64,000 nt of DNA from Xiphias gladius (taxonomy: Eukaryota; Chordata; Actinopteri; Istiophoriformes; Xiphiidae): positions 19,340,699-19,404,698 of the forward strand of contig NC_053407.1 of assembly GCF_016859285.1 (NCBI RefSeq). Direction: 5' to 3'. The notes beneath the pieces were generated by a model. That model did no database searches. It was given only the letters and a program-made list of their open reading frames with translations, and was not told where the DNA came from. Position 1 is the stretch's first letter, and each line of letters begins with the position of its first letter. Position numbers and translations under genes: made by a program. Shown here piece after piece: positions 1-12,258 of this stretch.

Positions 1-333
1 GATTTTCCATGCAATACAAAATCTCATTATTAAGAATGTGATGCATTCCTGTAGATTCAACTACGCAACAGTAAATAACCTAGTTAAAATTGGCTTCACA
101 TTGAATAACTACAACATTAAATTGCTGGTTACATATTATCACATATCAGTAAACTAATAATATAATAGTATACACGATGAGGGGCCATCCCATATGATGA
201 GTCCTCTTACTTCTGATACCACATTTTTTCTGATTATACTTCTTTACTTTTTCTTTAAAAAGAGTAAAATTTTGAATACAGGACTTTTACTAAATGAGTT
301 CTAGCAAGTATCTGAATATTTCTTCCACCACTG
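1..333. repeat. Percomorph CAGTGGTGGAA-type transposon remnant
   Basis: AT-rich segment that ends in ttcttccaccactg, the inverse of the terminal CAGTGGTGGAA seen at 11441. The inner text (lagged ttttactt/gtaaaa tracts, 'gaatacaggacttttact') matches a short element I know as abundant in percomorph fish. The left end is outside the window. The remnant lies in the cd81 intron upstream of the first visible exon. The rest of this intron up to 1156 holds only a (GT)n run at about 700-736 and nothing else I recognise. Confidence 0.5.
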
Positions 334-1156
334 CTAATTACAAAATTATAAAAAATGTATATTGTAGGATCTTTTTTTTTCTTAATTTTAACCTTTCAAG
401 ACCAGTGACAGATACAGTAAGAGGAGGCTGCAGCAGATGGGCGGCTTGTTACAATACTTTTCCAATCTATTAATGAATTTCTTTGTGACACCAGCTTCCT
501 CTTTGTCCTATAAATCAAACTCACCATACAACTAGTGAAGCAGAGATTTTTTGTTCTTCTGTTTGCCATTTAAAGTTGTGTGAAACTATTTTTGTCATCA
601 CCATGGATAAAGGCCAAAAATTTTTTGTTTTTTTAAGGATAAAGACATCGCTTGAGCTTTCAGTTAAATAATTTTAGTCTTCTCTTTATGTCAAATATGT
701 GTGTGTGTGTGTGTGTGTGTGTTTGTGTGTGTGTGTATATGTGGGTGGTTGACTTTGTATTCACATGGTTACCCCTGTTTCCTGTGAAAGGATAATGCTC
801 GGGGTCAGAAGTCAGTGCAGCGGGGGGGTTAGTGGGGGGTGGGGGCGTCTGGAAGGCATTTCCTGGCCTGGCAGCTGCACAGAGTCAGCTCCAGCTCTCT
901 CTCTCTCTTACGATCTGGGAGCTGTTTATCTCCAGGATGTCAATAATGTCATGTCATCCTTCAGGGCAGGCGAGAGAAACATCCAGGAAGTCCATTACCA
1001 AACATCGTGTGGATCAATGAATGGGCAGCGGGCACACACTGCTCTGACACTGCTGCCCTCTAGTGGTGCTGGGGCCACAATGCTGACATGATGGACCACA
1101 TCTCTTTGATCTCTAATGTTTGATAGTCAGTTTTTCTGTTTTCTGCGTGTTTACAG

Positions 1157-2736
1157 GTGTGTACATACTGATAGCCGTTGGAGCCGTGATGATGCTTGTT
1201 GGCTTCCTAGGATGTTACGGTGCCATTCAGGAGTCTCAGTGTCTGCTGGGGACGGTGAGTGTCTCGACCTTGAGACTTTGCAGCTCTCGCACCTGTGAAC
1301 TTTAGCCAGCAGGATGCTTTCTTAGATTTAAATAGAATAATTGATTTTAATCTGTTAGAGACTTTGAGATTCAAACATTTTCCCTCATTTTCCTTCCTAA
1401 GTTCTTCTTCTTTTTGGTAATCCTCTTTGCCTGTGAAGTGGCTGCAGCAATCTGGGGTTTCATGAACAGGGACACAGTAAGTAATAAACACACACACACA
1501 GCTCACTGCAGCCCTGCACGATAAATGTTTCGAAATGTTGTGTACTGATTTTCCACTGCTCCAGTGAACCTGCTCTGTTTGTTTGTTGTTGTGGTGTCTG
1601 AAACAACCTGCCCACTGTCTACAGATCTCCAAAGAGCTGATCAACTTCTACGACTCTGCGTACATCAAGGCTGTGGATGTCTCCGGGTCTCCCAGTAAAG
1701 ACGCTGCCATCAAGGTCCTGGATGTTTTCCACACCACAGTACGTCATGATGGAAAATCTTCACTTCATTCGGCTCTGATGTGGTGTTCGCAGACACCAGT
1801 TGTTTTGTCATGTGTTTATAGGTGATAAAATATTTATGGATCATGCATTTTTGTTAGCGAGTTACCTCTTGTTTATCTTCTTTCAGCTTGACTGCTGTGG
1901 TAAAGGAGACGACACCGTGCTCTTCAGACAAGTTGCCAGCGCCTTGTGTCCAAGAAAGTCTCCAGAAGACTTTCTGAAATCTCAGGTATACACAGAGTTT
2001 TACCACAATTCATAATAAACACTTGATTAAGCCGGTTAACTTAAATATAGAGTACCTGGTATAAAAATGTTTTTATTGACTTTGTCTGCCACCCAAACTT
2101 AACCTAAAATATATTGCAGTAGCTGAAGAATACACAGGAAGTAGACAATTCAATTGCATCTTTAGAAAGAGGGAAACATACATTTCAGTTTTTTTTGGGA
2201 AATTATTACTTGAATCTAGCATCATCTTTATCCTTTTAAGAATAAGTATTTGTTTATTTTTACTATTAATCAAATACAGCTGGATGTGAAACTGATTCAC
2301 CACTGCTGTTAAGAAAGGGGGAATAGAAAGGAAAAAGGAAAATTAATGTCACTTCCCATGTTCATTATTATATTATGTATATAAATATTATACAATATTA
2401 GATTTTTATACGATTTTTCACATCGATGTGGTGATGTACCTTCATTGGATCAGCCATTCCCGTCTGATTATTTTATTCATTTCTCACTTCATTTCAATTC
2501 AATTCAATTCAATTTTATTTATATAGCGCCAAATCATAATAGGGGTTATCTCAGTGCACTTTTCATATAGAGCAGGTCGAGACCGTACTCTTTATAGTTA
2601 TATTTACAGAGACCCAACATTCCCACATGAGCAAGCATTGGCTACAGCGGCAAGGAAAAACTCCCTTTTAACAGGTAGAAACCTTGAACAGAACCCGGCT
2701 CATGTTGGGCGGCCGTCTGCCCCAACCGGCTGGGTT

Positions 2737-2769
<33 letters not shown>

Positions 2770-4794
2770 GGGTGGGGGGGACATATCACAGTACAGGTAC
2801 CACATAAAGATGTATAATAATAATGAGATTAAGTAACACATGAAAAATAAATTTATTATTATAATGAACGGGTCAATAATAGTACAAAAATATAATAAAA
2901 GTAATGATAATCATAATAGTTGAAGCAGTGGGTGTTGAGCAGGATCATGGGGGCAGTAGGTGGTTTTCAGTCACAGATCCAGACTCTGCAGCACCAGGGG
3001 CAGAAATACCTGCAGAAAGCGACAGGAGGAGAAAGGAGAGAGACAAGAAAGCACAACACTATGGGAGGGAGAAGTCAAGTTAGTAACAGATGGAGAGGAA
3101 GAGGAGGAGAGAGGAGCTCTGTGCAACATGGGACGTCCAACGGCAGTCTATGCCTATAGCAGCTTTATCAAAAAGGAAGGTTTTAAGCCTACTCTTAAAT
3201 CTGGAGAGGGTGTCTGCCCCCTGGACCAAAACTGGAAGATGGTTCCAAAGTAGAGTAGCCTGATAACTGAAGGCTCTGCCTCCCACTATACTTTTGGAAA
3301 CTCTACGAACCACAAGTAAGCCTGTGTTCTGGGAGCGCAGTGTTGTACTAAAAAATGGTCTGGCACCCTTAATGGTGCCAGACCGTTAAGGGTTTTGAAG
3401 GTGAGGACGATGATTTTAAATTCTATTCTGGATTTTACAGGGAGCCAGTGCAGAGAAGCTAACACAGGAGAAATAGGATCTCTTTTACTAGTTCCTGTCA
3501 GTACTTGTGCTGCAGGATTCTGGATCAGCTGAAGGGTCTTTAGAGATTTGTTGGGACAGCCTGATAATAAGGAGTTGCAATAATCCAGCCTAGAGGTAAC
3601 GAAAGTATGGACTAGTTTTTCAACGTGTTTTTTTTTAGTTTTTGAGACAGGATGTGCCGGATTTTTGCAATGTTACGTTGGTGGAAAATGGCATCTTCAG
3701 TGGCACTTCAATCCTTGAAGTCTGTTTTATGTGGGAGTTAAAGGACGTATCCTGATCAAAGAGAACACCGAGATTCCTAACAGTGCTGCTGGAGGTCTGA
3801 GCAATGCGGTCTAGAGTAACTATATCATTAGATAATGTGTTTCAGAGGCGTTGGGGGCCAAGTACAATAACTTCAGTTTTGTCTGAGCTAAACAGCAGAA
3901 AGTTTTTCAAACATTCTTTATGTCCTTAAGGCATGCTGGAAGTTTAGCTAACTGATCGGTTTCATCTGGCTTCATTGTTCAGAAACTTTACTGCACACTA
4001 AAAATCACTGGGTTAAATTGAGCCAGTTTGGGTCAGTGTTAGACACGACAAGCTCAAATTTTACCCCAGAAACTGTCACAAGTTCATTGTCAATTGTCCA
4101 AAACAATGTGCATATGACACTCTTAACTGAATTACCATATTAAGTTTAGTTAAATAATCCAACAGTAATTTAAAAAAAAAAAAAAAACACTAACATTGGG
4201 TCAAAAGAACGTATTGTCTTGAGGGGTTTATTACCCATAGGTGCTGGGTAAAGTTTACCCTGTATTGTGTTTGTACCATATTAACCCAAATTACTTACAC
4301 AGCAATAAAGACATTTACCCTTTTTGACTCCTAGTTACTATTTGATAACATAAAATGAATTATTAACATGACAAGTGTGGTCAGAACCAGCACCGTGTAT
4401 TGACAGCAGACCCAGCTTTCCATTACATGTAATCCGTTACAGTGTGTGTACAGTGTGACGGGTAAAGAGGTCTCGTTCATCGCGTTGGCCTGGTCAACAT
4501 CTTTATTCTGCCTCTGTCTCCTCGCAGAGCTGTCACGATAAACTGATCGAGCTGTTCTCGGAGAAGCTCCACCTGATTGGTCTGGCTGCCCTGGTGGTTG
4601 CTGTCATCATGGTGAGTGTCAGATTGAAGATGTAGACGTATGTTTCACAAAGAGGTGGTGCTTTTACCAGTTGTGGTAAGGACGCAGGTTGAATTAAGCT
4701 GTTCTGTCCTTTTTTTCTGTCCTTTTAGATCTTCGAGATGATCTTCACCATGGTGCTCTGCTGTGGGATCCGTAACAGCCCTGGAGTATACTAG
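1157..4794 (+). CDS. cd81: CD81 tetraspanin, 3' six coding exons (partial)
   Basis: Tetraspanin that organises membrane microdomains with integrins and immune receptors at the cell surface. Exons: 1157-1254, 1402-1476, 1625-1738, 1887-1985, 4528-4611, 4729-4794 (stop TAG). All have AG/GT borders and matching phases. The protein starts mid-TM2 with [19 protein letters not shown], then [13 protein letters not shown] (TM3). The large extracellular loop follows, with the tetraspanin CCG motif (LDCCGKG) and the third and fourth cysteines (LCP, SCHD). TM4 is [18 protein letters not shown], and the tail [11 protein letters not shown] is close to mammalian CD81. About 177 residues are present of roughly 236 expected; the exons for the N-terminus and TM1 lie upstream of the window. 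The intron between 1985 and 4528 carries a LINE tail. Teleosts often have two cd81 copies, and I cannot say which one this is. Confidence 0.93.
2494..3980 (-). mobile_element. 5'-truncated L2/CR1-like LINE with microsatellite 3' tail
   Basis: Read on the minus strand, this gives a decayed reverse-transcriptase C-terminal region ending in the typical [14 protein letters not shown] and [13 protein letters not shown] blocks (about 3313-3120). A non-coding 3' region then runs to tttatatagcgcc and an (attga)n tail at 2494-2513. Frameshifts and stops break the upstream coding part, so the copy is dead. A (GA)n run sits at about 2736-2769. A second, much shorter copy of the same tail is at 30508-30616. 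The element lies inside the fourth visible intron of cd81. Confidence 0.75.
3992..4320. repeat. Possible MITE with GGGTTAA / TTAACCC motifs
   Basis: The segment opens with cactaaaaatcactgggttaaa, carries further tgggt and acccc words and ends near attaacccaaattac. This resembles short fish elements rich in 'gggtta' repeats. The terminal repeats are weak and I could not define exact ends. Confidence 0.3.
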
Positions 4795-5113
4795 GACTCC
4801 AGCCAACAGGCAGCAGCAGCCCACAGCAGCATATAATGGAATTATTTCATTATGTGTTTCTATGAATCAGCTCCTTTTGATTATTAACAAGATGGATATC
4901 TCTCTCCTTTTTATTTTAGATTAGAAACTTTAAATTGTTTTCGATATTGCAAATCTATCATCACTCAGTCTTACACAGTAATTTAGCTTTTATCTGTCAG
5001 ATGTTCTTTATTTATCATACAACACTTTATATGAATCTTTTATATTTACAGTATGTATGTGAAATATTTCTCTCAAGTCATTGAAGGTAATGCCTTTTTT
5101 TATGGATGTATAA

Positions 5114-5117
<4 letters not shown>

Positions 5118-5183
<66 letters not shown>

Positions 5184-5187
5184 CATA

Positions 5188-5261
<74 letters not shown>
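5118..5261. repeat. (TA)n microsatellite after cd81
   Basis: About 140 bases of nearly pure TA with a few c/g interruptions, some 320 bases downstream of the cd81 stop and probably inside its 3' UTR. The open frames across it code only Tyr-Ile repeats and are not genes. Confidence 0.95.
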
Positions 5262-5262
<1 letters not shown>

Positions 5263-5457
5263 TTGTCATATGTTAACAGATAGGAGAGTCCATGTATTAT
5301 ATCCTGATTGATTGTTGTGGAGTGTTACAGTGTTACAATGTGATTTAAGCAGCAGGGTTTTAGTGGTCTAATGTTCTGTCTTACTCTTGTAATTGTCCCT
5401 TCCTTGAATAATGACCAAAAAGTTAGGTTATATTTCCTAACCTGTTTTAATAGTGCT

Positions 5458-5463
5458 AATAAA
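5458..5463 (+). terminator. Candidate cd81 polyadenylation signal AATAAA
   Basis: AATAAA about 660 bases past the cd81 stop, the first such hexamer on this strand after the TAG. It would give a 3' UTR that includes the (TA)n run. Confidence 0.4.
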
Positions 5464-8248
5464 TTATGTCACCTCTCTTGTACCATTGATTTCCAACATT
5501 TGTTCCACTTGTGATCCATTAAGATGAAGCAATTTCTCATCATAAGTTTCATGTGTACAAGTTTTGAACAGTTCAAAACAGAATTTTGAGGCCTGAAGAG
5601 GTAAAACTACAGTATTTTTGTGAAAGAAAAGCAAAGAACATATTTTAAAATAAACATATTTTGTGTATCAGGATATCGTTTTTTCTTATTTCCTACCAGG
5701 GCAATCAGCTCATGATCCCTCGTAGGGCTCCAACCCCCAAGTTGAAAACAACTGTGCTACACAGATGATCTAAGGAATTAAATATACAAACCTTGAACGC
5801 TTTCACAGTTTCATGCATGGACTCAAGTCCAATCATAATAATCCAAGTCCTCAAACAAAGTATCTCGTTTCCTTTCAGTGATGTTCTTCAATGGGAGATT
5901 GTTCGAAAAACAGGACGGGGTAAAGTGTCAGTCTGTTACACATGGACTGTATCGGTCCTCTTTTTTAACAGTGAGCTACTTGATCTGTGCAGCTGTGTGT
6001 CTCTCTCAGTTTCATTCTGATAGTTCACCTATTTCAAACCCAAACACAGTCTAGGCCTGCAGTATTTTGCCTCGTGTCACCACAGGGGGGCAGCGTGGTA
6101 TTCACCCCTCTTGCTCAATCAGCACAATCTTTCCTAGGGCAGCACAGTTGAATGCATAAAAAACTCAACTGACTTGTATTTCCAGCACCGTTGCAGCGGA
6201 CACACCTTTTACACTCACATCTTTGTTCTGCGAACAGTTTAACACTCCCATCAGAGAACACAGCACTTTCTCCATGATGTGACATGTGACATGGTATAAG
6301 TTTCATTCAGGATGCCCCCAAGCTCAAACATGATTACTTGCGTGGTTTATGATGCATGGTTACTCGAAAAGTATTTTGAAAACAAAACTCTGTTTATTTA
6401 AGCTCCAATACAGTGGTTTCGTAGGTTCCGGGAAAATACATGAAATGAAACCTTCTCTCATTTACTCACTGACTTCTGTTTCTTCCACTTCTAGACTTAT
6501 TACAGGAAACACCTCTCATAATGTAATCCATTTCAGCAGCCTCAAAAATATCCATACAATAGAATCAACGGCCTTCTAAACAGTTTCAATAAAAACTCAA
6601 CATTATAACCTACATGAAGGGAGGATTTATTGCAGCACTATTGCATTAGAAAGCATTAGTTTTAGCTCAGTGTACCTAAAAAACTGGCAAATGAATGCAG
6701 ATGTGAAGTAAGATTTTCAGCGGTTCACCGGCTTCGGTGCAACCCTCTGGAGTCAGTCTATTCATGGGTGAATAGAATGAGTATGTTTTATTTATAGTAA
6801 CACGACTTTATTTCGCTGTCATGTAGAGACAAGATGAGGAAGAGCTGATGTGAGGCTTTCACGCAGTATCTCATTTATGTCCGTAGACCACAACGATTAT
6901 TTTAAAGAGATTTTTAAAACTTTGAATTGTTAATAATTTCCGTGATCTACAGACATACATTTCAAGCAAGGCACAATAATGAGTTGTTTAAGGTCACTTT
7001 ACATGTAAATAAACCCTATTTTAGTTTCATTTCTTACCTTTTTTGTGGTATTTGTGTGTATAAATAGTGAAACAACATATTTGTTTACAACCTTGAACTG
7101 TTACAGTTACATTTTTCTTGTATTTTGGGTTCCCGACATCTCTATACTTTGTTAAACTGACAAAATGAGAAGTCAGCATTATAGCTGAGATTGTGCTGAA
7201 AACAAAGGATACCATGCAAGTAAAGACAGTTTGAAAGGTGCTTTACAAACATGATAATAAATGTATACAAAGTCTGCAAAAATGAACCACAGTCGTTCTT
7301 AAAGCCACCAGGCCTTATCAGCTAATATCAAAGTCCAACCTCATTAACGCTCATGAGGCTGAATGGAGGCAAATCCCTGCAAACAAGATCTTGTGGAAAG
7401 TCTTCCCAGAAGAGTGGAGGCTGATATGGCAGAACATTAATACCCACGAAATGTTCAGCGATAACATATGGGTGTAATCAACAATCCTCAGTCACATATG
7501 GGCTGTGTATGACTTTTGGAGTCATGTTCGATTCAGCACTGAAGTTCAGCAAACAAATAAATCAAGTCATTAAATCCACATTCAGTCAGCTCCAAACCCA
7601 CGTCTCCAACTAGTTAAGAGTGCTGAAGCGAGGTCTTTACCCCCATGTTATGTTTGGCGTCCTGGAGACCCAGGCTGTAAAACACAATTGAATACAACTA
7701 TTTTTTTGCTCTGTATCTGTGATTGGTGGTGACATAATCCAAAATAAATCTATTTGGATGTCTGACAGGGAGTTAGACCACCTTGTGGTCTTACTGACTC
7801 CAAACATAAGTAAAATCACTATAGGATAATATTTTCCCATTTCTTTGTTTGTGAATTATTTTTGGCAAACAAAAAGAAAACATATTCATTCATGTGTTGC
7901 CTATATAACATATGAAACGTTATATGAGTCCCTATTTGGTGTTAAATCAATGCTTTATGGTTAGTTCTGTATTTTGTAACCTTTGTCAAAAATGCGAGCC
8001 CAGTCTGTGGCAAAGGGAAGGGTTATCACTCTATTACTTTTTTACTTACTTTTTTTTTTTTACATACTATGTTTTAATAAGGTCAAAAGAAAAATATTTA
8101 GAGGAAAAAATTATTGATTTTGGAGTTAATATTATTATTTTTACACATACAGCAGGGTCGGTCTGTGGGACCCAACACAATGAGGAAGTAAAGCCCCTAT
8201 AGCACACCGTCAGAGACCTGAGATCCTCTGACCACAGACTCCCGTCTG
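5464..8248. other. Intergenic, no gene recognised
   Basis: Short open frames on both strands here have no family signature, no consistent splice borders and ordinary AT-rich composition. I see no coding exon or RNA gene. Confidence 0.6.
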
Positions 8249-8392
8249 CAGTGCTGGAAGAGGTACTCAGGTCCTTTAATTAAGTGAAAGTACCAATAAG
8301 ACAGTGTAAAAATACTCTGTTACAAGTACATGTTTTTTTTCATTTAAAATCTTATTTAAGTAAAAGTACAGAACTAACAGTTAAATGTGCTT
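8249..8392 (+). repeat. 5' end of CAGTGGTGGAA-type element
   Basis: gcagtgctggaagaggtactcagg followed by aagtgaaagtaccaataagacagtgtaaaaatactc: the left end of the same percomorph element family as at 11441 and 1-333, truncated after about 140 bases. Confidence 0.55.
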
Positions 8393-9050
8393 ATCAAAAA
8401 AAAAAAAAAATTTCTGCCTACGTTTAATAGAGTTTATTATTATATACAATTATTTTCATTATCGATTAATCTGCTGATTATTTTCTTAATAAATTGATTT
8501 ATTGTTTAGTCTGTCAGAAAACTGTGAAAAATTCCCATCGGAGCTTCCTAAAGCCCAAGGTAACCTCCTTAAATGTCTAAAAATCCAAAGATGTTCAGTT
8601 CACTATCACATAACACAGGGAAAGGCACAAAATTTGCCCAAGTGAAAAGTTACAACTAAGAATTTTTTGAGATTTTGGGTTGAAAAATGATTTAAGGGAT
8701 GTCAGTTATCTAAATACCTGCTGGTTAATTTTGATCTCCATTGTTGACTTAATACTGAAGTTGAGGTGCAGTTTTTAAACCAACAGCAACAGCTGAGGCT
8801 CCTGGTTCAACTGCGAAATGTCACTGACAGAGACGCAAAACGACAAACAACAGGACAAACCCTCAGTCTCAGGGTCTTGCTCCTCTGCATTTTTTTTTTT
8901 TTCATCTTTATGTTCTTGTAATGTTTGGTTGTCCACATACTTTTGGCCATGCAGTGTGGTTTTCCAAAGACAGAAAGACAGATGGATAGACGGTTGACTC
9001 TTGACACAAAAGACAGCACTCTCATGCTCTCATGAAACAGTGTCTCTGAC

Positions 9051-9057
9051 GCGCACG

Positions 9058-9132
<75 letters not shown>
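9051..9132. repeat. (CA)n microsatellite
   Basis: About 82 bases, beginning as GC-AC mixed repeats and then pure CA. Confidence 0.97.
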
Positions 9133-9136
<4 letters not shown>

Positions 9137-9631
9137 CTCTGAGTCAATAGCCTCTAGCTTAACTGTTGTCACTCAGTGCTCAAGAACTTGGGTGGGAATT
9201 CAGTATAACCGCTGTTCTGATGTTCCACTCTGCTGACCGAGCGAATCACCGACAAAGTTTGGCAACATCCTAAAAATAAAAAAGCACCAATTTCAAGTCA
9301 CACTCTGTGGGTCAATTAAAATACTAAATTATGCAAAATTATGATACAAAACCTCCCCTCAATTTACAGGAAGTCTGTCTGTCCGAGTAGAAAGCAATGA
9401 CCTAACTACACAGCTGCAGTGAATGTGTCTTTTTTCACTCATCCCCTCTGACAGTCACACTGTCTGCCCCCCTCTTCTGTAACACACCCTATGGTGTCAT
9501 ATTCTTTGACTCATCTCTTTTGTTTTGAATATGCCCTATGTTTAAATGCAATGCTAAAAAGAACTGAAATTATCAGGGCGGTGACTGTTGAAATACTCTA
9601 TAATGTTTACTACTTTCTAATATCTCACCAG

Positions 9632-9711
9632 ATCAGGCCACCTGGTCAGACGAGCAGGTACGCCACTTCAGAGAGAGAACATCCACAATCAACCCAGCCT
9701 CAATGGTAAAG
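9632..9711 (+). other. Orphan exon-like segment
   Basis: An 80-base segment between a plausible acceptor (tttctaatatctcaccag) and a strong donor (AAG|gtaagt). In one frame it is open with a polar, protein-like reading beginning QATWSDEQV and ending PASMVK. A second frame is also open. I do not recognise the family and found no partner exon on either side, so it may be an untranslated or alternative exon, a gene relic or chance. Confidence 0.25.
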
Positions 9712-11181
9712 GTAAGTCAAAATTTATAATCTTTTTTTAGAGACATTTATACTAGATGAATCTATTTTATTCCTGTTTGGATTGAGAGGTAAAATGAATT
9801 TAACTGAGAACCTTTTCACCATCTCCGACTCAATGAGCGCCTTTACGTTTTTTACTGAAAAGTGCAAAAGCTGTGATTGATTGTTTCTACTCACAAATGT
9901 GCTGTGACAATGAAGATGAAGTCTTCATTATAAGCTGAGGCAGGAGGTCCGGTTTCTATGGATCTCTTGCTGAATCCGCTTCAGTGTAAATCTATTGACT
10001 CTGATCAGCTTTGGGGAAATGAAATCCTCAGCTTTCCTTGCGGGAAATTATTGGCTGATTCGATAACCTTTAGACAGGCTGCGATCCATCTCTCTCTTTT
10101 TCTTCTCAAATGCATTCAAGCAAAGGAAGGCATTCAAGAATCCAGCTAACAAAGCGATTAGGGCAGATGTTTATTTATAATTCTTTGATGCAGTTAAATA
10201 GGGATGTTTACTCTACAGCCAGACAGTTGGATACCACAGACATGGAAAATGTACCATGTATTACTCCCATGCTTTGTTTCAGTTCTGTATGGGCTACAGT
10301 GATTCACGGTTGCTAAGCTCAAACAAAACAAACCAGATAAAACTTAGGTGTGGCTCTGACCTAAAAGAGTGAGACTGTGCCACACCTTGTCACAGTCCTC
10401 CATTCATACATAGCTTCTTTTGCAAGACATAACTTAATATTATGCCAAGTTGTTAACTGCTTAGAGCTCAAAGGCCCTCTCTCTGATTTACAAAAAAAAC
10501 CCAGCTGTATAATGAAACAATAGTAATAATATCATACAAAAATAATTTCACATACAGCTCACGCTGGAATATATTTAGACATGTTTCTACGAGACTACGG
10601 ACACCGAGCAGAGTAGGTGTTAGCACGTGTTCTGTATTCTGATTAAATTTGTGCTCTCTTTGTTCTGCTGAGCAAAGACAGAACAAATTCCAATTTAAGG
10701 TACCGTGAAAAGAGATTTTGGACCCGCTTTAACATATCTTAGGTAGACATCACCCAGTTGTGAAACACATCCAGGGGATGCAAGCTAATGCAATAAGATA
10801 CAGAAGCCCTGCAGTAAATATTAACTTTACGAACTGTTTAGTGTCCAGTGTGTCGCAGAGGTGTTGATTCAGCTTGATGGAAATTTGTGAAACAATACTG
10901 TTGCACTTTGTATTTTAATAATGATCAGACATCATTGAAATCTAGACGATTTACTTTTTGAAAAAATGGGATATTAAATTAAAAATTCGCGACATTAAAT
11001 TTGATTTTAACATTTTTGAAAAAGTGCACAGGATCCGCTCTATACAATGTTTAGGACAGAAGGTATTGTAAAACGTGGCGGTGACACTGATATGACACAG
11101 AACAAAGTACATCTGAAAAATGATAAACAAAAGGAAATTTCTTTTGTAAACTTTTCAAATAACATACACATAATCTCCGAG
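9712..11181. other. Intergenic, no gene recognised
   Basis: AT-rich sequence with only short open frames that lack family signatures. No repeats that I can name apart from simple A/T runs. Confidence 0.55.
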
Positions 11182-11440
11182 CAGTGTCGCAGGAAGTATA
11201 CAGATCATTTACTTAAGTCAAAAGTAGCAATACTGCAATATAAAAATACTCCTGCTTTGAAAATATTCTTAAAGTAATAGTGTGAATGTATTATTAGCAA
11301 AATTGACTTAAAGTATCAAAATTAGAAGAACTTAATTTGTGGCAAAATAGAAACAGATAGTGACAAATGAATGTAGTGAAGTAAAAGAATAATATTTTCC
11401 TCTGAACTGTAGTGGAATATGGATATAAGTAGCATGAAAT
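11182..11440 (+). repeat. Decayed CAGTGGTGGAA-type element
   Basis: gcagtgtcgcaggaagtatacagatcatttacttaagt and the following tactgcaatataaaaatactcctgc mirror the family consensus. The copy abuts a second copy starting at 11441. Confidence 0.5.
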
Positions 11441-11903
11441 CAGTGGTGGAAAGTAACTAAGTATATTTACTCGTGTGCTGTACTTTAGTACACTGTTGAG
11501 GTATTTGTACTTTACTAGAGTATTTCCATTTTATGGTACTTTACACTTCTACTCCATAACAATTCAGAGGGAAGTATTTTCATACTTGAAGCCCCACTTG
11601 CTCGCTACTTTTCACATCAATACTTTATACATGAAACATATGATCAGTTTGTAAAATATGCTTCATTATATGTTAATCTACCCGACAGTAGTTGTTAACA
11701 GGAGTAGTAGTTGTTAAAATGGCCTCTACTTTGACAGCTTTAAAAGTCTGCTTACATGTAAACATCAACAATTATTCCTATATAATATATATATATATAT
11801 ATTTGCAGTACTTTTTTACTTGTAATGGAGTATCTCAGTACACCTCCTCTGAAATGTCTACTTCAGTATAGTACTTGAGTAAATGTACTTAGTCCCGTTC
11901 AAC
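11441..11903 (+). repeat. Near full-length CAGTGGTGGAA-type MITE
   Basis: Starts cagtggtggaaagtaactaag and ends near acttgagtaaatgtacttagtcccgttc, a degenerate inverse of the start. The core has many gtactt/aagtac words. The CAG-initial end suggests a non-autonomous hAT element; this family assignment is inference. Confidence 0.6.
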
Positions 11904-12029
11904 CAAAGTCTTCTGTTACAATGAAATACAAGTTTTTCAAGGACAAAAAAACAAAACAACAACAACAACCGTTATGAGCTCTTTGTTACATTTGGCCGGT
12001 CTGGCTGAAACCAGATGTTACTAGGTGGC

Positions 12030-12258
12030 AGAAATAAGTCGGCGAGCGCAGGGTGGCGCTTACCTCACCTGTGAGTCAGGTGGTCCCGGCGCACTGAGGC
12101 TCCACCTCCCGCCGATGTGAAAGCTCTTGCGCGCATCGAGCGTCTCTCTCAGTTTTCCCCAGGGCGCCCTCAGCTGCCACGACGCCGGCAAAAAAAAGGT
12201 CCCTTCCCAGTGCTCTGTCCAGGCGCCACACCAGCGTCTCGCCTCTTAGCCTCTCACC
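12030..12258 (+). promoter_or_regulatory. pkp3 promoter / 5' UTR with E-box-AP-1-E-box module
   Basis: CpG-rich stretch immediately before the pkp3 start codon, in contrast to the AT-rich DNA upstream. It contains the palindromic module CACCTGTGAGTCAGGTG at 12066-12082. This is two inward-facing CACCTG E-boxes overlapping one AP-1 heptamer TGAGTCA (12072-12078), about 180 bases before the ATG. E-boxes in the human PKP3 promoter are reported targets of the repressor ZEB1. No TATA box is obvious. Confidence 0.55.

Noticed and set aside
1207..1644. 145-codon minus-strand frame across cd81 exons
   Set aside because: Antisense shadow of real cd81 exons.
3080..3313. 77-codon minus-strand frame ([13 protein letters not shown])
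   Set aside because: Not a host gene; C-terminal piece of a LINE reverse transcriptase.
5008..5283. Open frames of Tyr-Ile repeats on both strands
   Set aside because: They are translations of the (TA)n microsatellite.
8807..9172. 121-codon minus-strand frame with Cys-Val run
   Set aside because: Most of it is the (CA)n repeat; the flanks have no family signature.
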